In this document: positions 33,428-42,238 of the stretch, piece by piece | How the letters are laid out: every line of letters begins with the position of its first letter | Numbering within the stretch: the first letter of the stretch is position 1 | Source: Streptomyces sp. NBC_01214 | GTDB taxonomy: Bacteria > Actinomycetota > Actinomycetes > Streptomycetales > Streptomycetaceae | Length of the DNA stretch: 64,000 bases | NCBI RefSeq assembly: GCF_026340975.1 | Contig: NZ_JAPEOS010000002.1 | Coordinates: 2,167,001 to 2,231,000, forward strand | Direction: 5' to 3' | Made by a program: the position numbers and the translations under genes | The notes under the pieces: model-generated | The model's database searches: none | Told to the model about the DNA's origin: nothing | What the model saw: the letters and a program-made list of their open reading frames with translations, nothing else

Positions 33428-36238
33428 TCACCAGGCCAGGTCCTCCAGCGCGTCCAGGTCCAGCGGGTCCGGCAGCAGCGGCTCCGGGCCCCCGGTCAGC
33501 GGCAGCTCGGCCCAGATGACCTTCCCGCGCTCGGTGTAGCGGGTGCCCCACCGGGCGGCGTACTGGGCGACGAGGAACAGGCCGCGCCCGCCCTCGTCGG
33601 TGGTCGTCGCGTACCGCAGGTGCGGTGAGGTGCTGCTGCCGTCGGAGACCTCGCAGACGAGGGCGCGGTCGTGCAGCAGCCGCACCCGCACGGGCGGGCT
33701 CCCGTACCGGATGGCGTTGGTGATCAGCTCGCTGAGGATCAGCTCGGTGGGGAAGGAGAGCTCGTCCAGCCCCCACGCGGCGAGCTGCGCCGCGCCCGCG
33801 TTGCGCACGCGCGAGACGGCTGCGGGCTCGCCCGGCACCTCCCATTCGGCGATCCGGTCGGCCTCCAGCCGCCGCGTGTCGGCGACCAGCAGGACGATGT
33901 CGTCGCTCGGCACCGGGAACAGCATCGTGGCGAGCACGTCCGAGCAGGCCTGGTCGGGGCTGCGGTCGGGCCGCGCCAGCGCCTCGCCGAGCAGCTGCAA
34001 ACCGGTATCGAAGTCCCGGTCGCGGTCCTCCACCAGGCCGTCGGTGAACAGCACCAGCCGGCTCCCCTCGGGGAGCGTGAACTCGGCGGCCTCGAAGGGC
34101 ATGCCGCCGACGCCCAGGGGCAGTCCGGCCGGCAGCTCGGGGAACTCGACCGCCCTTCCGGGGCGGATCAGCGCGGGCCCGGGGTGGCCGGCGCTGGCCA
34201 TCTGGCACCGCCCGGAGACCGGGTCGTAGACCGCGTAGAGACAGGTGGCACCGGTGACCGAGGCCGGCTCGGCGGACCCGTCCGGAGCGTCCCCGGCGCT
34301 CCCCTCCCCGGCCCCGCCCGCGAGCCCCCTCCCGGCGTCGTTCTGGTCGATCCGGTTGATCAGCTCGTCCAGGTGTCCCAGCAGCTCGTCGGGCGGCAGG
34401 TCCAGGGTGGAGAAGTTGTGCACCGCGGTCCGCAGCCGCCCCATGGTGGCCGCGGCGTGCACCCCGTGCCCGACGACGTCGCCGACGACCAGCGCCACCC
34501 GGCCGCCCGGCAGCGGGATCACGTCGAACCAGTCCCCGCCGACTCCCGCCTTCGCGGGTAGGTAGCGGTGGGCGACGTGCACGGCGTTCTGGGCGGGCAG
34601 CATCCGGGGCAGGAGGCTGCGCTGGAGCGTCACGGCCATGGCGTGCTCGCGGGTGAAGCGGCGGGCGTTGTCGATGGAGACGGCCGCGCGCGCACCCAGC
34701 TCCGCCGCGAAGGAACGGTCCTCCTCGTCGAAGGCCTCCGGGGTGTCGGCGGCCCGCCAGAAGTTGGCCATGCCCAGGACCACGCCCCGGGCCTGGAGCG
34801 GTACGGAGATCAGCGAGTGCAGCCCGTAGTCGAGCGCGACCCGGGTGCCCTGGGAGTCCTGGGCCCGCCAGCCCATGGCCGCGTTCAGGTCGGCGGCGAG
34901 CACCGCGTGCCCGGCGTCCAGGGCCGCCGCCATCGGGGCCGTCGGAAAGACGAAGCGGATGATGTCGCCGACCGGCTGGAGCGGCGAGTCGGCCCGCACG
35001 CCGGTGATCGCGGCCCGGCGCATCTCGGTGTAGAGACCGGTGACCAGGGAGGGCTCGTCACCGTGCAGCACCGGCTCCAGGAGCTCCACCGTGACGAAGT
35101 CCGCGAACCGGGGGACGGCGACCTCCGACAGCTCTTCGGCGGTCCGCACCACGTCCAGGGTGGTGCCGATCCGCACGCCGGCGTCGTAGAGCAGCTGGAG
35201 CCGGCCACGGGCCACCTCGGCCCGGCCGGAGAGCGCCGCGAGCTCGGTGGAGTCGCGCAGGGTCACGACGCTGCCGGTGGACATGCCCTTGTACCGCGCG
35301 GTGGGCCGCACGTTGACGGCGATCAGCCGGTCGCCCGCCAGGTGGACGTGGTCCGTCACGACCCGGCCGGAAGCCAGCAGTTCGGCGGTGCGCGGGTCGA
35401 GGCCGAGGTCGGTGACGTGCCGGTTCTCGGGATCGGGCGGTAGGCCGAGCAGCCGGCGGGCCTCGTCGTTGGCCAGGACGAGCCGCTGGTCGGCGTCGAC
35501 GATGACCACGCCCTCGCGGACGGCGTGCAGGACCGCCTCGTGGTGCTCGTTGATCCGGCTCATCTCGGCGGCTCCCAGGCCCCGGGTCTGGCGCCGTAGC
35601 CGGCCGCTGACCAGGGCGGCGCCACCGGTGCCGAGCAGCAGGGCGCCCGCGGCCGCACCGAGCAGCAACGGGAGTTGGCCCTCGACGACCTGGGAGACGT
35701 TCTCGACGTCTATGCCGGTGCCGACCAGGCCGATGACGACGCCGTCGGCGTTGCGTATCGGGACGACGGCCCGGACGGCGTCGCTCGGCTCGCCCCGGAA
35801 GGTCTCCGTGAAGGCACGGCCGGCGACGGCGCGGCTGAGGTCACCGGTGGCCCGCTTGCCGATCAGCTCGGGGCGCGAGTCGGTGTAGCGGATCCCGGCG
35901 GTGTTCATGACGGCGATGAAGTCGACGCCCGAGCCCCGGCGCGCGGCCTCGGCCAGCGGCTGGAGCAGGGCGGTCGGATCCGTCGAGAGCAGCGCCGACG
36001 CGATACCGGGGGCGTGCGCGAAGGACTCGGCCGCCGCGAGCGCGCGGTGACGGGCGTCGCGCTCGCTGTCGTACTGGGCCTGGAACACCAGGGCCGCCGC
36101 GGCGGCGGCGATCAGCAGGAGGACGATCATCGCCTGGAGGGCGAAGACCTGACCGGCGACGCTGCGTGCCCACCGGGACAGGCGCGCGAACAGGCGCGAG
36201 CCCCGCCCGGTCGGCTGGCGACCAAAACGTCCGGTCAT
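33428..36238 (-). CDS. Membrane sensor SpoIIE phosphatase with HATPase domain
   Basis: Encodes 936 residues. Domain order: membrane helix (about 28-52), extracytoplasmic CitA/DcuS-like cache domain (about 55-185; GIRYTDSRPELIGKRATGDL), second helix (about 188-210), PAS (about 225-335), GAF (about 350-540), SpoIIE PP2C (about 560-770; GVGGDWFDVIPLPGGRVALV), and an RsbW-like ATPase (about 800-920; LILSELITNAIRYGSPP). An acidic/Gly insert lies within the phosphatase domain. It unites input, phosphatase and anti-sigma-kinase activities in one chain. The start overlaps the stop of the GlxA-type regulator by 4 bp (ATGA), so the two are translated together. Confidence 0.92.
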   Translation of the reverse strand: MTGRFGRQPTGRGSRLFARLSRWARSVAGQVFALQAMIVLLLIAAAAAALVFQAQYDSERDARHRALAAAESFAHAPGIASALLSTDPTALLQPLAEAARRGSGVDFIAVMNTAGIRYTDSRPELIGKRATGDLSRAVAGRAFTETFRGEPSDAVRAVVPIRNADGVVIGLVGTGIDVENVSQVVEGQLPLLLGAAAGALLLGTGGAALVSGRLRRQTRGLGAAEMSRINEHHEAVLHAVREGVVIVDADQRLVLANDEARRLLGLPPDPENRHVTDLGLDPRTAELLASGRVVTDHVHLAGDRLIAVNVRPTARYKGMSTGSVVTLRDSTELAALSGRAEVARGRLQLLYDAGVRIGTTLDVVRTAEELSEVAVPRFADFVTVELLEPVLHGDEPSLVTGLYTEMRRAAITGVRADSPLQPVGDIIRFVFPTAPMAAALDAGHAVLAADLNAAMGWRAQDSQGTRVALDYGLHSLISVPLQARGVVLGMANFWRAADTPEAFDEEDRSFAAELGARAAVSIDNARRFTREHAMAVTLQRSLLPRMLPAQNAVHVAHRYLPAKAGVGGDWFDVIPLPGGRVALVVGDVVGHGVHAAATMGRLRTAVHNFSTLDLPPDELLGHLDELINRIDQNDAGRGLAGGAGEGSAGDAPDGSAEPASVTGATCLYAVYDPVSGRCQMASAGHPGPALIRPGRAVEFPELPAGLPLGVGGMPFEAAEFTLPEGSRLVLFTDGLVEDRDRDFDTGLQLLGEALARPDRSPDQACSDVLATMLFPVPSDDIVLLVADTRRLEADRIAEWEVPGEPAAVSRVRNAGAAQLAAWGLDELSFPTELILSELITNAIRYGSPPVRVRLLHDRALVCEVSDGSSTSPHLRYATTTDEGGRGLFLVAQYAARWGTRYTERGKVIWAELPLTGGPEPLLPDPLDLDALEDLAW

Positions 36239-37230
36239 GAGCCCTTTCTAACACTGTCCGGGGGGTTTGGTGCGGCTGCCGGTGCGCAGGAGGCCGCACG
36301 GTACGCGCGGGGGCCGAGGCCGACGTGCGCGGTGAAGTGCTGGCGGAAGGTGACCTCACTGGCGAAACCGGCCCGCCGGGCCACTTCCGGCACGGGATGG
36401 TCGGTGCGCTCCAGCAGCTTGCGGGCCGCGTCCAGCCGGTGGCCCAGCAGCCACCGGTGCGGGGTGGTGCCGGTGGCGGCGGTGAAGTGCCGGGCGAAGG
36501 AACGCGGGGACATCCCGGCCCAGCCGGCCAGGGTCGCCACGGACAGGGGCTCGTGCAGCGAACGCAGGGCGCGCGCCCGCACGGCGGCCAGTGCCTCGGC
36601 CGTCCGGTCCGCGGCCGGGACCGGCCGGTCCAGGTACTGGGCGTGGTCCCCGGTGCGGAAGGGTCCCGTCACCATGGAGCGGGCGATGGCGGCGGCGGCC
36701 TCGGCGCCGTGCGCCTCCCGGACGAGGTGCAGGCACAGGTCGATCCCGGAAGCCACCCCGGCGGAGGTCCACAGCCCGCCGTCCTCGACGTAGAGCGGGG
36801 CGTCCTCGACCACGATCCCCGGGTAGCGCGCGGCGAGCTGCGGGGCCAGCCACCAGTGGGTGACCGCCCGGCGGCCCTCCAGCAGACCGGCCTCCGCCAG
36901 GATGAACGCCCCGGCGCACAGGGCGGCGACCGGCACGCCCCGGCCGTGCGCCTCGCGCAGGGCGGCGAGGACCGGCGCGGGCGTCGGATCGGCCGGCTCG
37001 GCCAGCGCCGGTACGACGACCAGGTCCGCGGTCGCCAGCCAGTCGAGTCCCCGGTCGGGGGCCAGCGTCAGCCCGCCGGGCAGCGGGATCGGACCGGGCT
37101 CCAGGGCGCACCGGCGCAGCTCGAAGCCCGGCACCCCGGCGCGGCTGCGGTCGGGGCCCCAGACCTCGGTGATGACGGCGAGGTCGAAGCTGCGGATACC
37201 GGGCTGGACGACGATCGCGACACGGCGCAT
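36235..37230 (-). CDS. GlxA-type AraC-family regulator
   Basis: Encodes 331 residues. The N-terminal DJ-1/PfpI-like domain (VAIVVQPGIRSFDLAVITEV, VAALCAGAFILAEAGLLEGR with the elbow Cys) is probably non-catalytic ligand binding. The C-terminal double HTH (LAGWAGMSPRSFARHFTAAT, ARRAGFASEVTFRQHF) is of AraC type. The gene diverges from the isochorismatase-family hydrolase at 37337 across about 106 bp, the usual layout for control of a neighbour. It is also translationally coupled to the sensor phosphatase downstream, an unusual partner. Confidence 0.9.
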   Translation of the reverse strand: MRRVAIVVQPGIRSFDLAVITEVWGPDRSRAGVPGFELRRCALEPGPIPLPGGLTLAPDRGLDWLATADLVVVPALAEPADPTPAPVLAALREAHGRGVPVAALCAGAFILAEAGLLEGRRAVTHWWLAPQLAARYPGIVVEDAPLYVEDGGLWTSAGVASGIDLCLHLVREAHGAEAAAAIARSMVTGPFRTGDHAQYLDRPVPAADRTAEALAAVRARALRSLHEPLSVATLAGWAGMSPRSFARHFTAATGTTPHRWLLGHRLDAARKLLERTDHPVPEVARRAGFASEVTFRQHFTAHVGLGPRAYRAASCAPAAAPNPPDSVRKGS

Positions 37231-37336
37231 CCGGTCAGTCTGCCAGGCGGCCACCACTGCCAGACTGGCAGGATCTCATCGGTACGGGGCCTCGCGGGCG
37301 CTGTCGGGCCCGCGGCCCGGCGGACAGCATGGAGCC

Positions 37337-37918
37337 ATGACAACGACCGCGATCGAGATCGCCCCCAACAGCGCCCTACTGGTCATCGACGTGCAGAAGG
37401 GCTTCGACGAGGAGTCCTTCTGGGGGCCCCGCAACAACCCGGCGGCCGAGGACAACATCGCGGCCCTGATGGACGACTGGCAGGCGGCCGGCCGCCCGGT
37501 GGTCCTCGTCCAGCACGCGTCCGTGCAGCCGGGTTCGGTCCTCGCCGCCGACCACCCCGGCCACGCCTTCAAGGACCTGGTGGAGAAGCGGAGGGAGGGG
37601 GCCCTGGTGGTCACCAAGACGGTGAACTCGGCCTTCTACGGGACCCCGGACCTGGCCGACTGGCTGAAGGCCCGGGGCATCGGCCAGCTGGTGCTGGTCG
37701 GCATCCAGACCAACATGTGCGTCGAGACCACGGCCCGGATGGCGGGGAACCTGGGCTACGACGTGCTCGTCCCGCTCGACGCCACGCACACCTTCGACCT
37801 CGCCGGGCCGGCGGGCCTCGCCCTGACGGCGGACGAGCTCGCCACCGCCACCGCGGTGAACCTCCAGGGCGGCGGCTTCGCCCGCGTGGTCACCACGGCC
37901 GACCTCCTCGCGTCCTAG
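37337..37918 (+). CDS. Isochorismatase-family cysteine hydrolase
   Basis: Encodes 193 residues. Catalytic triad: Asp18 (LLVIDVQKGF), Lys94 (VVTKTVNSAF) and Cys128 (VGIQTNMCVETTA), with the cis-peptide-like region before the Cys. Family members hydrolyse amides such as nicotinamide or N-carbamoyl compounds; the substrate is unknown. It is divergent from the GlxA-type regulator, which is likely its controller. It is followed by a block of dispersed intergenic repeats. Confidence 0.9.
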   Translation: MTTTAIEIAPNSALLVIDVQKGFDEESFWGPRNNPAAEDNIAALMDDWQAAGRPVVLVQHASVQPGSVLAADHPGHAFKDLVEKRREGALVVTKTVNSAFYGTPDLADWLKARGIGQLVLVGIQTNMCVETTARMAGNLGYDVLVPLDATHTFDLAGPAGLALTADELATATAVNLQGGGFARVVTTADLLAS

Positions 37919-37952
37919 CCGCCCGACCCTTGCCGGCCCTTTGCGGCCACCT

Positions 37953-38129
37953 CAGCCTCGCCGGCGTTTGAGGCGCGGGTCCGGGCAGAGCCCGGTGCCC
38001 GGCGGAGCCGGGTTTCCCGGGGCGCCGCCCCAGACCCCGCGCCTCAATCGCCGGCGGGGCTGGGTTTGGCGGAGCCGGGTTTTCTGGGGCGCCGCCCCAA
38101 ACCCTGCGCCTCAATCGCCGGCGGGGCTG
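37953..38129. repeat. Dispersed GCCTC-GCCGGCG intergenic repeat, three copies
   Basis: One copy in plus orientation (37953-37979, CAGCCTCGCCGGCGTTTGAG and onward) and two inverted copies (38036-38062 and 38105-38129), separated by GGCGGAGCCGGGTTT-type spacers. A fourth copy lies at 47114-47140. Sequences of this kind recur between genes in many streptomycetes, from memory. Opposed copies can fold and may end transcription of the isochorismatase-family gene and of glycerate kinase. Confidence 0.8.
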
Positions 38130-38193
38130 CGTTTGGCGGAGCCGGCACGGTGGGGTCCCGGACCCCGGGCGGGGTCCGGGCGGCCGAGCCGGG

Positions 38194-39342
38194 TCAGAGG
38201 ACGTCGTCGGCGATGTTGGCCGCGACCTGCTCCAGCAGGGGACCCGCGTTCGGGATGGACTTGGCCGGGTCGGGCTCCAGGTCCGTGAGCGGGTACGCCT
38301 TGCGGATACCGGCCCCCTCCAGCGCCTCCTGGCTCAGCAGCAGACGGCCGCAGACGGCCACCACGGGCTTGCCCGCCGCGCGCGCCGCGGCCGCGACGCC
38401 CGCCGGGGCCTTGCCGTGCAGGGTCTGCTCGTCCAGCGATCCCTCACCGGTGATGACCAGCGTGGCCCGCTCCAGCGCGGGGGCGAAGCCCAGCACCTCC
38501 AGCATCAGCTCGATGCCGGGCCGGAACGTCGCGCCGAGCAGCAGGGCCCCGTAGCCGATGCCGCCCGCACCACCGGCACCCGGGAGCACCGCGCACTCGG
38601 CGGCCTTCGCGCCGATCGACTTCTCCAGCACCACGGCGAAGTGCGCCAGCGCCGCGTCGAGCGTCGCCACGTCCTCGGGCGACGCACCCTTCTGCGGGCC
38701 GTAGACCGCGGCGCAGCCCTTCGGGCCGGTCAGCGGGTTGTCCACGTCGCTCGCGAGGACGAACTCCACCTCCGCGAAGCGCGGGTCGACGCCGGACAGG
38801 TCGGCGGAGGCCAGCTCGGCCAGTGCACCGCCGCCCGGACCGACCGGTTCGCCGTTCGCATCCAGGAACACGGCGCCCAGTGCGGCCAGCATGCCGGCGC
38901 CGCCGTCGGTGGTGGCACTGCCGCCCACGCCGAAGACGATCGAGCGCGCGCCCGCGTCCAGCGCGGCCTTGAGCAGCTCGCCCGAGCCGTACGTGGTCGC
39001 CGTCAGCGCGGCGAAGGTGCCCGCCGGCAGCAGCTGTAGTCCGGAGGCTTCCGCCATCTCGACCACCGCGGTGCCCCCGCGCAGCGCGAAGGCGGCCGTG
39101 ACCTGGTCGCCGAGGGGTCCGGTGACCCGTACCTCCCTGCGCTCGAAGCCTGCTGCCACGGCTGCCGCGACCGTTCCGTCGCCGCCGTCCGCGACGGGGA
39201 GGGTCTCGACCTCCACGTCCGGTACGGCCCTGCGGAGACCGGCCGTCACCCGCTCCGCGACCTGAACGGCCGTGAGCGAGCCCTTGAATTTGTCCGCGGC
39301 GATGAGCACGCGCGCGGCCTCGTTTACTGCTCCGTCCGTCAC
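38194..39342 (-). CDS. glxK: Glycerate kinase (GK-II/GlxK type)
   Basis: Encodes 382 residues from GTG 39342. GlxK-family motifs: VLIAADKFKGSLTAVQVAER, LPVADGGDGTVAAAV, VGGSATTDGGAGMLAALG, LASDVDNPLTGPKGCAAVYG, LVITGEGSLDEQTLHGKAP. It phosphorylates D-glycerate to 2-phosphoglycerate in the cytoplasm, joining glyoxylate/tartronate breakdown to glycolysis. Glyoxylate is a product of the ethylmalonyl-CoA pathway encoded further right, but the intervening steps are not in the window. Single-gene unit. Confidence 0.92.
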   Translation of the reverse strand: MTDGAVNEAARVLIAADKFKGSLTAVQVAERVTAGLRRAVPDVEVETLPVADGGDGTVAAAVAAGFERREVRVTGPLGDQVTAAFALRGGTAVVEMAEASGLQLLPAGTFAALTATTYGSGELLKAALDAGARSIVFGVGGSATTDGGAGMLAALGAVFLDANGEPVGPGGGALAELASADLSGVDPRFAEVEFVLASDVDNPLTGPKGCAAVYGPQKGASPEDVATLDAALAHFAVVLEKSIGAKAAECAVLPGAGGAGGIGYGALLLGATFRPGIELMLEVLGFAPALERATLVITGEGSLDEQTLHGKAPAGVAAAARAAGKPVVAVCGRLLLSQEALEGAGIRKAYPLTDLEPDPAKSIPNAGPLLEQVAANIADDVL

Positions 39343-39730
39343 CTTGCTATTCCCTTGCTATCGAACAGTGCAGTCGCGCCGCCATGAGCTTATCCGGAGG
39401 ATCCTCCTATGCCCATGAGTGGCCTGGGCCACACCCGGCGCGCCATGCCCGTAAATAGGGATATACGCCCGCATGGTGGGGCCGCATGAGCGCGGAATCA
39501 CTGGAGCAGCCACGCCCGGACACCCCGGGAGGGGGAACCGGCGGCTGCTCTGCCGGGCCCTGGTGAAGGAACTCCGCACCGACCCCGGCGCTGGTCCCGC
39601 CCGGCGCCACCCCCTGCACGGGATGCGGGACGCGGTCCGGGCCGTGGTCGGCGGACGGCGCAGGCCCGGGGTCCCCGCAGGCATCACGCCTACGGGGACC
39701 CCGGGCCTGCGGGGGACGTTCGCGAGCCCG
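39343..39730. other. Intergenic region with the glxK promoter
   Basis: 388 bp without a supported gene. It holds the glycerate kinase upstream region, a mildly AT-rich patch near 39440-39475, and the terminator of the next minus-strand gene at 39660-39710. Confidence 0.5.
39660..39710 (-). terminator. Terminator of the GT-C membrane protein
   Basis: A perfect 18-bp stem, GCAGGCCCGGGGTCCCCG (39660-39677) with its complement at 39693-39710 and a 15-nt loop, 20 bases past the stop codon at 39731. Confidence 0.85.
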
Positions 39731-42154
39731 TCAGGACAGCTCGTACACCGCCATCCGGCCGTTGTCGTAGACCTTCTTCGCGAGATCGGCCAGGAGCGGC
39801 GACTCGGCGCCCGACGGGCGGTGCGCCACCACGTAGCGGACGTGGTGCCGGTCGTGGAGCCGGCTCAGGATCTCGGCCGTCGGCCGGTAGACGGCGTCCT
39901 CGTTGAGCTGGAACAGCTCCTGGTCCCAGAAGGGTCCGTTGTAGGCGGCCGAGCCACCCGACAGCGCCATGGCCCGCGGTGCGTACGCCCAGCCCTCGAC
40001 CAGCACCGACCGTTCCGCATACGCGCTGAGCCACTGCGAGCGGACGTTGTCGCACGACGCCCCGGCGGGCAGCGGGCCCTCCAGCTCCCAGCAGTGACTG
40101 TTGGTGGCCAGCACGTCCGACGGCTCGCTGTGGGCGCGGATCCAGCGCGCCGCCTGCACCTGCGAGCCGGGCATGACCCAGGAGTACGACCACAGGGATT
40201 CCCGGGACTGCAGGACGTCGTGGAAGAGCCCCGGGGTGCCGGCCGTGAGGGCGGCGGTCAGCAGGACGATCGCGCCGCGACCGCGCAGCGCGGGCCACAC
40301 CCGACCGCCGAGCCGCCACAGGACCGCGCCGACCAGGGCGGCCAGGACCAGTACGGCGGCCAGGGCGAGCGCGGGCAGCAGCACGGAGTACGAGGTGACC
40401 GCGCTCCGTTCGTCCCCGGCGAGCCGCAGCACGTAGGTCGACCAACGGCCGGAGTAGCGGTAGATCCCGAAGGTGAGCAGCGCCGAGAAGACGAGCACGC
40501 CGAAGGCGAGTGCGGCCTTGGCCTTCGCGCCGAGCGCGGCGCGTTCGAAGGTCTCGCAGAAGCCCCAGGCCGAGAGCACGGCCCCGAACGGCAGCGCGGC
40601 GAGCGTGAAGTAACTGGCGTTGTAGCCGTTGACGGCCAGGTAGGCGCACGGTCCCGCCACGGAGGCACCGAGTAGGAACCACTGGACGGGCTCCAGCCGG
40701 AAGCGCCGCTTGGAGATCAGCGGGATCATGCCGAGCAGCTTCAGCTGGTGGTTGAGCACGAAGGCGACCAGGGTGCCCACGACCACGAGGGCCTGGAACG
40801 CCGGCGAGCGCAGGTGCTCCGGATCGGCCCAGTAGCCGCGGATGTTGCCGAACGGGATCACTTCGAGGCCGTAGCTCTCGAAGTGGAAGATGACGGCCGT
40901 CGCGAAGAGCTGGGCACCGCCGAGGACCGCACCCAACCCGACCACGTGCCACGGGATGCGCCGGGTGGTGATCAGCAGGACGAGGCCGGTCAGGGCCAGG
41001 CCGGCCAGGGTGACGGGCAGGGTGCTCGCCTTGGCCGCGGTGGAGGCCAGGGCGAACAGCGCGACGAGGACGTACACCCCGCGGCCGAAGAGCGGGGCCC
41101 GGTCGGCGCCTTCGCCGTCCGTGGCCGCCCCGCCGTCCTTGCGGCTCCTGCGCAGCGCGTCGCCAACGACCCCCATCAGCGCGATCAGCAGCGGCTGGCT
41201 GTACGTCTGGGAGAGGCTCGACCAGGACATCAGCCGGACTGCGGGGGCGCCGAAGGTCCAGGTGGGGACGGGGTTGGGGTAGGCGGCGGTGAACTCGGCG
41301 ACCGCGAAGACCAGCAGCGCGGCCAGCGGCCCCGCCCAGGCCCGCCCGATGAGGCGCTGCGCCACCACGGCGGTGATCACCATGCCGAGCGCCGCCAGTG
41401 CGGGGACCATGAGCCTGGACTCGATCACCGCGAGGTCGAGGTGACCGACCATGTCGGTCATCGCCATGTGGGCGAAGGTGAACCAGTGGTAGTACAGGGG
41501 CTCGCCGGAAACCTGGGGCAGCGTCAGCGGGACGTTCTGCTTCGCGTTCGCGGCGAGCGACAGCATGTACGGCATGTCGCCGAACAGCCTGCTGTCCTCC
41601 TTGTCCGGGAGCACCGGGTACAGGGACAGGAAGACCTGGTGGAAGTAGACGCTGCTGAGCATCACCGTTCCGGAGACCGACCAGGACCAGCCCAACGAGG
41701 GGCTGGTGTACCCGCGCGGCCGCCAGTGCCGGCGCAGCTTCGGTACGGCCGCGAAGGGGATCACCACGGCGAGCGGCCATGCGAGCGCGAGCGCCTGGGC
41801 GCCGACGCCGACGAGGACCGCCCAGGCGGCCAGTTCCAGGACGAGGCCGGTGACCGCACCGAAGGCGAGGTCCTCGACCAGCGAGTGCGGCCTGCGGCGC
41901 AGGGCGCGGAAGACCAGCGTGCCGGGGAGCATGACGCCCCAGAGCACGTAGAAGGTGTACCGGGCGACGTCGCTGACCGGGGTGTCGGAGGCCAGCAGCA
42001 GGGAGACCAGGAGGAGGTACGCGGCGGCCGCCGGCAGGAAGCGCCAGAACGCGTGCGGTCCGGGCAGGTCGGTCGTGGGGGACGGGGACGAGCCGCTCAG
42101 CGGCCGCGCCCCGTGGGCGGTCCGCTCGGGCGCGGCGCTGCCAGTTGTACCCAT
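39731..42154 (-). CDS. Polytopic GT-C-type membrane glycosyltransferase
   Basis: Encodes 807 residues with about 13-15 membrane helices and a C-terminal soluble domain of about 150 residues (WIRAHSEPSDVLATNSHCWE and onward). An acidic loop after the early helices (YPVLPDKEDSRLFGDMPYML) resembles the catalytic Asp/Glu loop of GT-C enzymes that use polyprenyl-phosphate sugars. The donor enzyme is probably the GT2 synthase encoded next upstream on the same strand. The acceptor (protein or cell-wall glycan) is unknown. I do not recognise a specific named family. Confidence 0.65.
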   Translation of the reverse strand: MGTTGSAAPERTAHGARPLSGSSPSPTTDLPGPHAFWRFLPAAAAYLLLVSLLLASDTPVSDVARYTFYVLWGVMLPGTLVFRALRRRPHSLVEDLAFGAVTGLVLELAAWAVLVGVGAQALALAWPLAVVIPFAAVPKLRRHWRPRGYTSPSLGWSWSVSGTVMLSSVYFHQVFLSLYPVLPDKEDSRLFGDMPYMLSLAANAKQNVPLTLPQVSGEPLYYHWFTFAHMAMTDMVGHLDLAVIESRLMVPALAALGMVITAVVAQRLIGRAWAGPLAALLVFAVAEFTAAYPNPVPTWTFGAPAVRLMSWSSLSQTYSQPLLIALMGVVGDALRRSRKDGGAATDGEGADRAPLFGRGVYVLVALFALASTAAKASTLPVTLAGLALTGLVLLITTRRIPWHVVGLGAVLGGAQLFATAVIFHFESYGLEVIPFGNIRGYWADPEHLRSPAFQALVVVGTLVAFVLNHQLKLLGMIPLISKRRFRLEPVQWFLLGASVAGPCAYLAVNGYNASYFTLAALPFGAVLSAWGFCETFERAALGAKAKAALAFGVLVFSALLTFGIYRYSGRWSTYVLRLAGDERSAVTSYSVLLPALALAAVLVLAALVGAVLWRLGGRVWPALRGRGAIVLLTAALTAGTPGLFHDVLQSRESLWSYSWVMPGSQVQAARWIRAHSEPSDVLATNSHCWELEGPLPAGASCDNVRSQWLSAYAERSVLVEGWAYAPRAMALSGGSAAYNGPFWDQELFQLNEDAVYRPTAEILSRLHDRHHVRYVVAHRPSGAESPLLADLAKKVYDNGRMAVYELS

Positions 42155-42186
42155 ATCTCTTGTTTCTTCCCTACCTGCTATGCGTC

Positions 42187-42209
42187 GGCCGCCCCGGTCC
42201 GGGGCGGCC
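42187..42209 (-). terminator. Hairpin between the GT2 and GT-C genes
   Basis: GGCCGCCCCGG and CCGGGGCGGCC separated by one base form an 11-bp stem in the 84-bp gap between the two glycosyltransferase genes. It may lower read-through into the GT-C gene. Confidence 0.6.
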
Positions 42210-42238
42210 GGGAGCGCCCCGGACCGGGGTGCCAGGGA

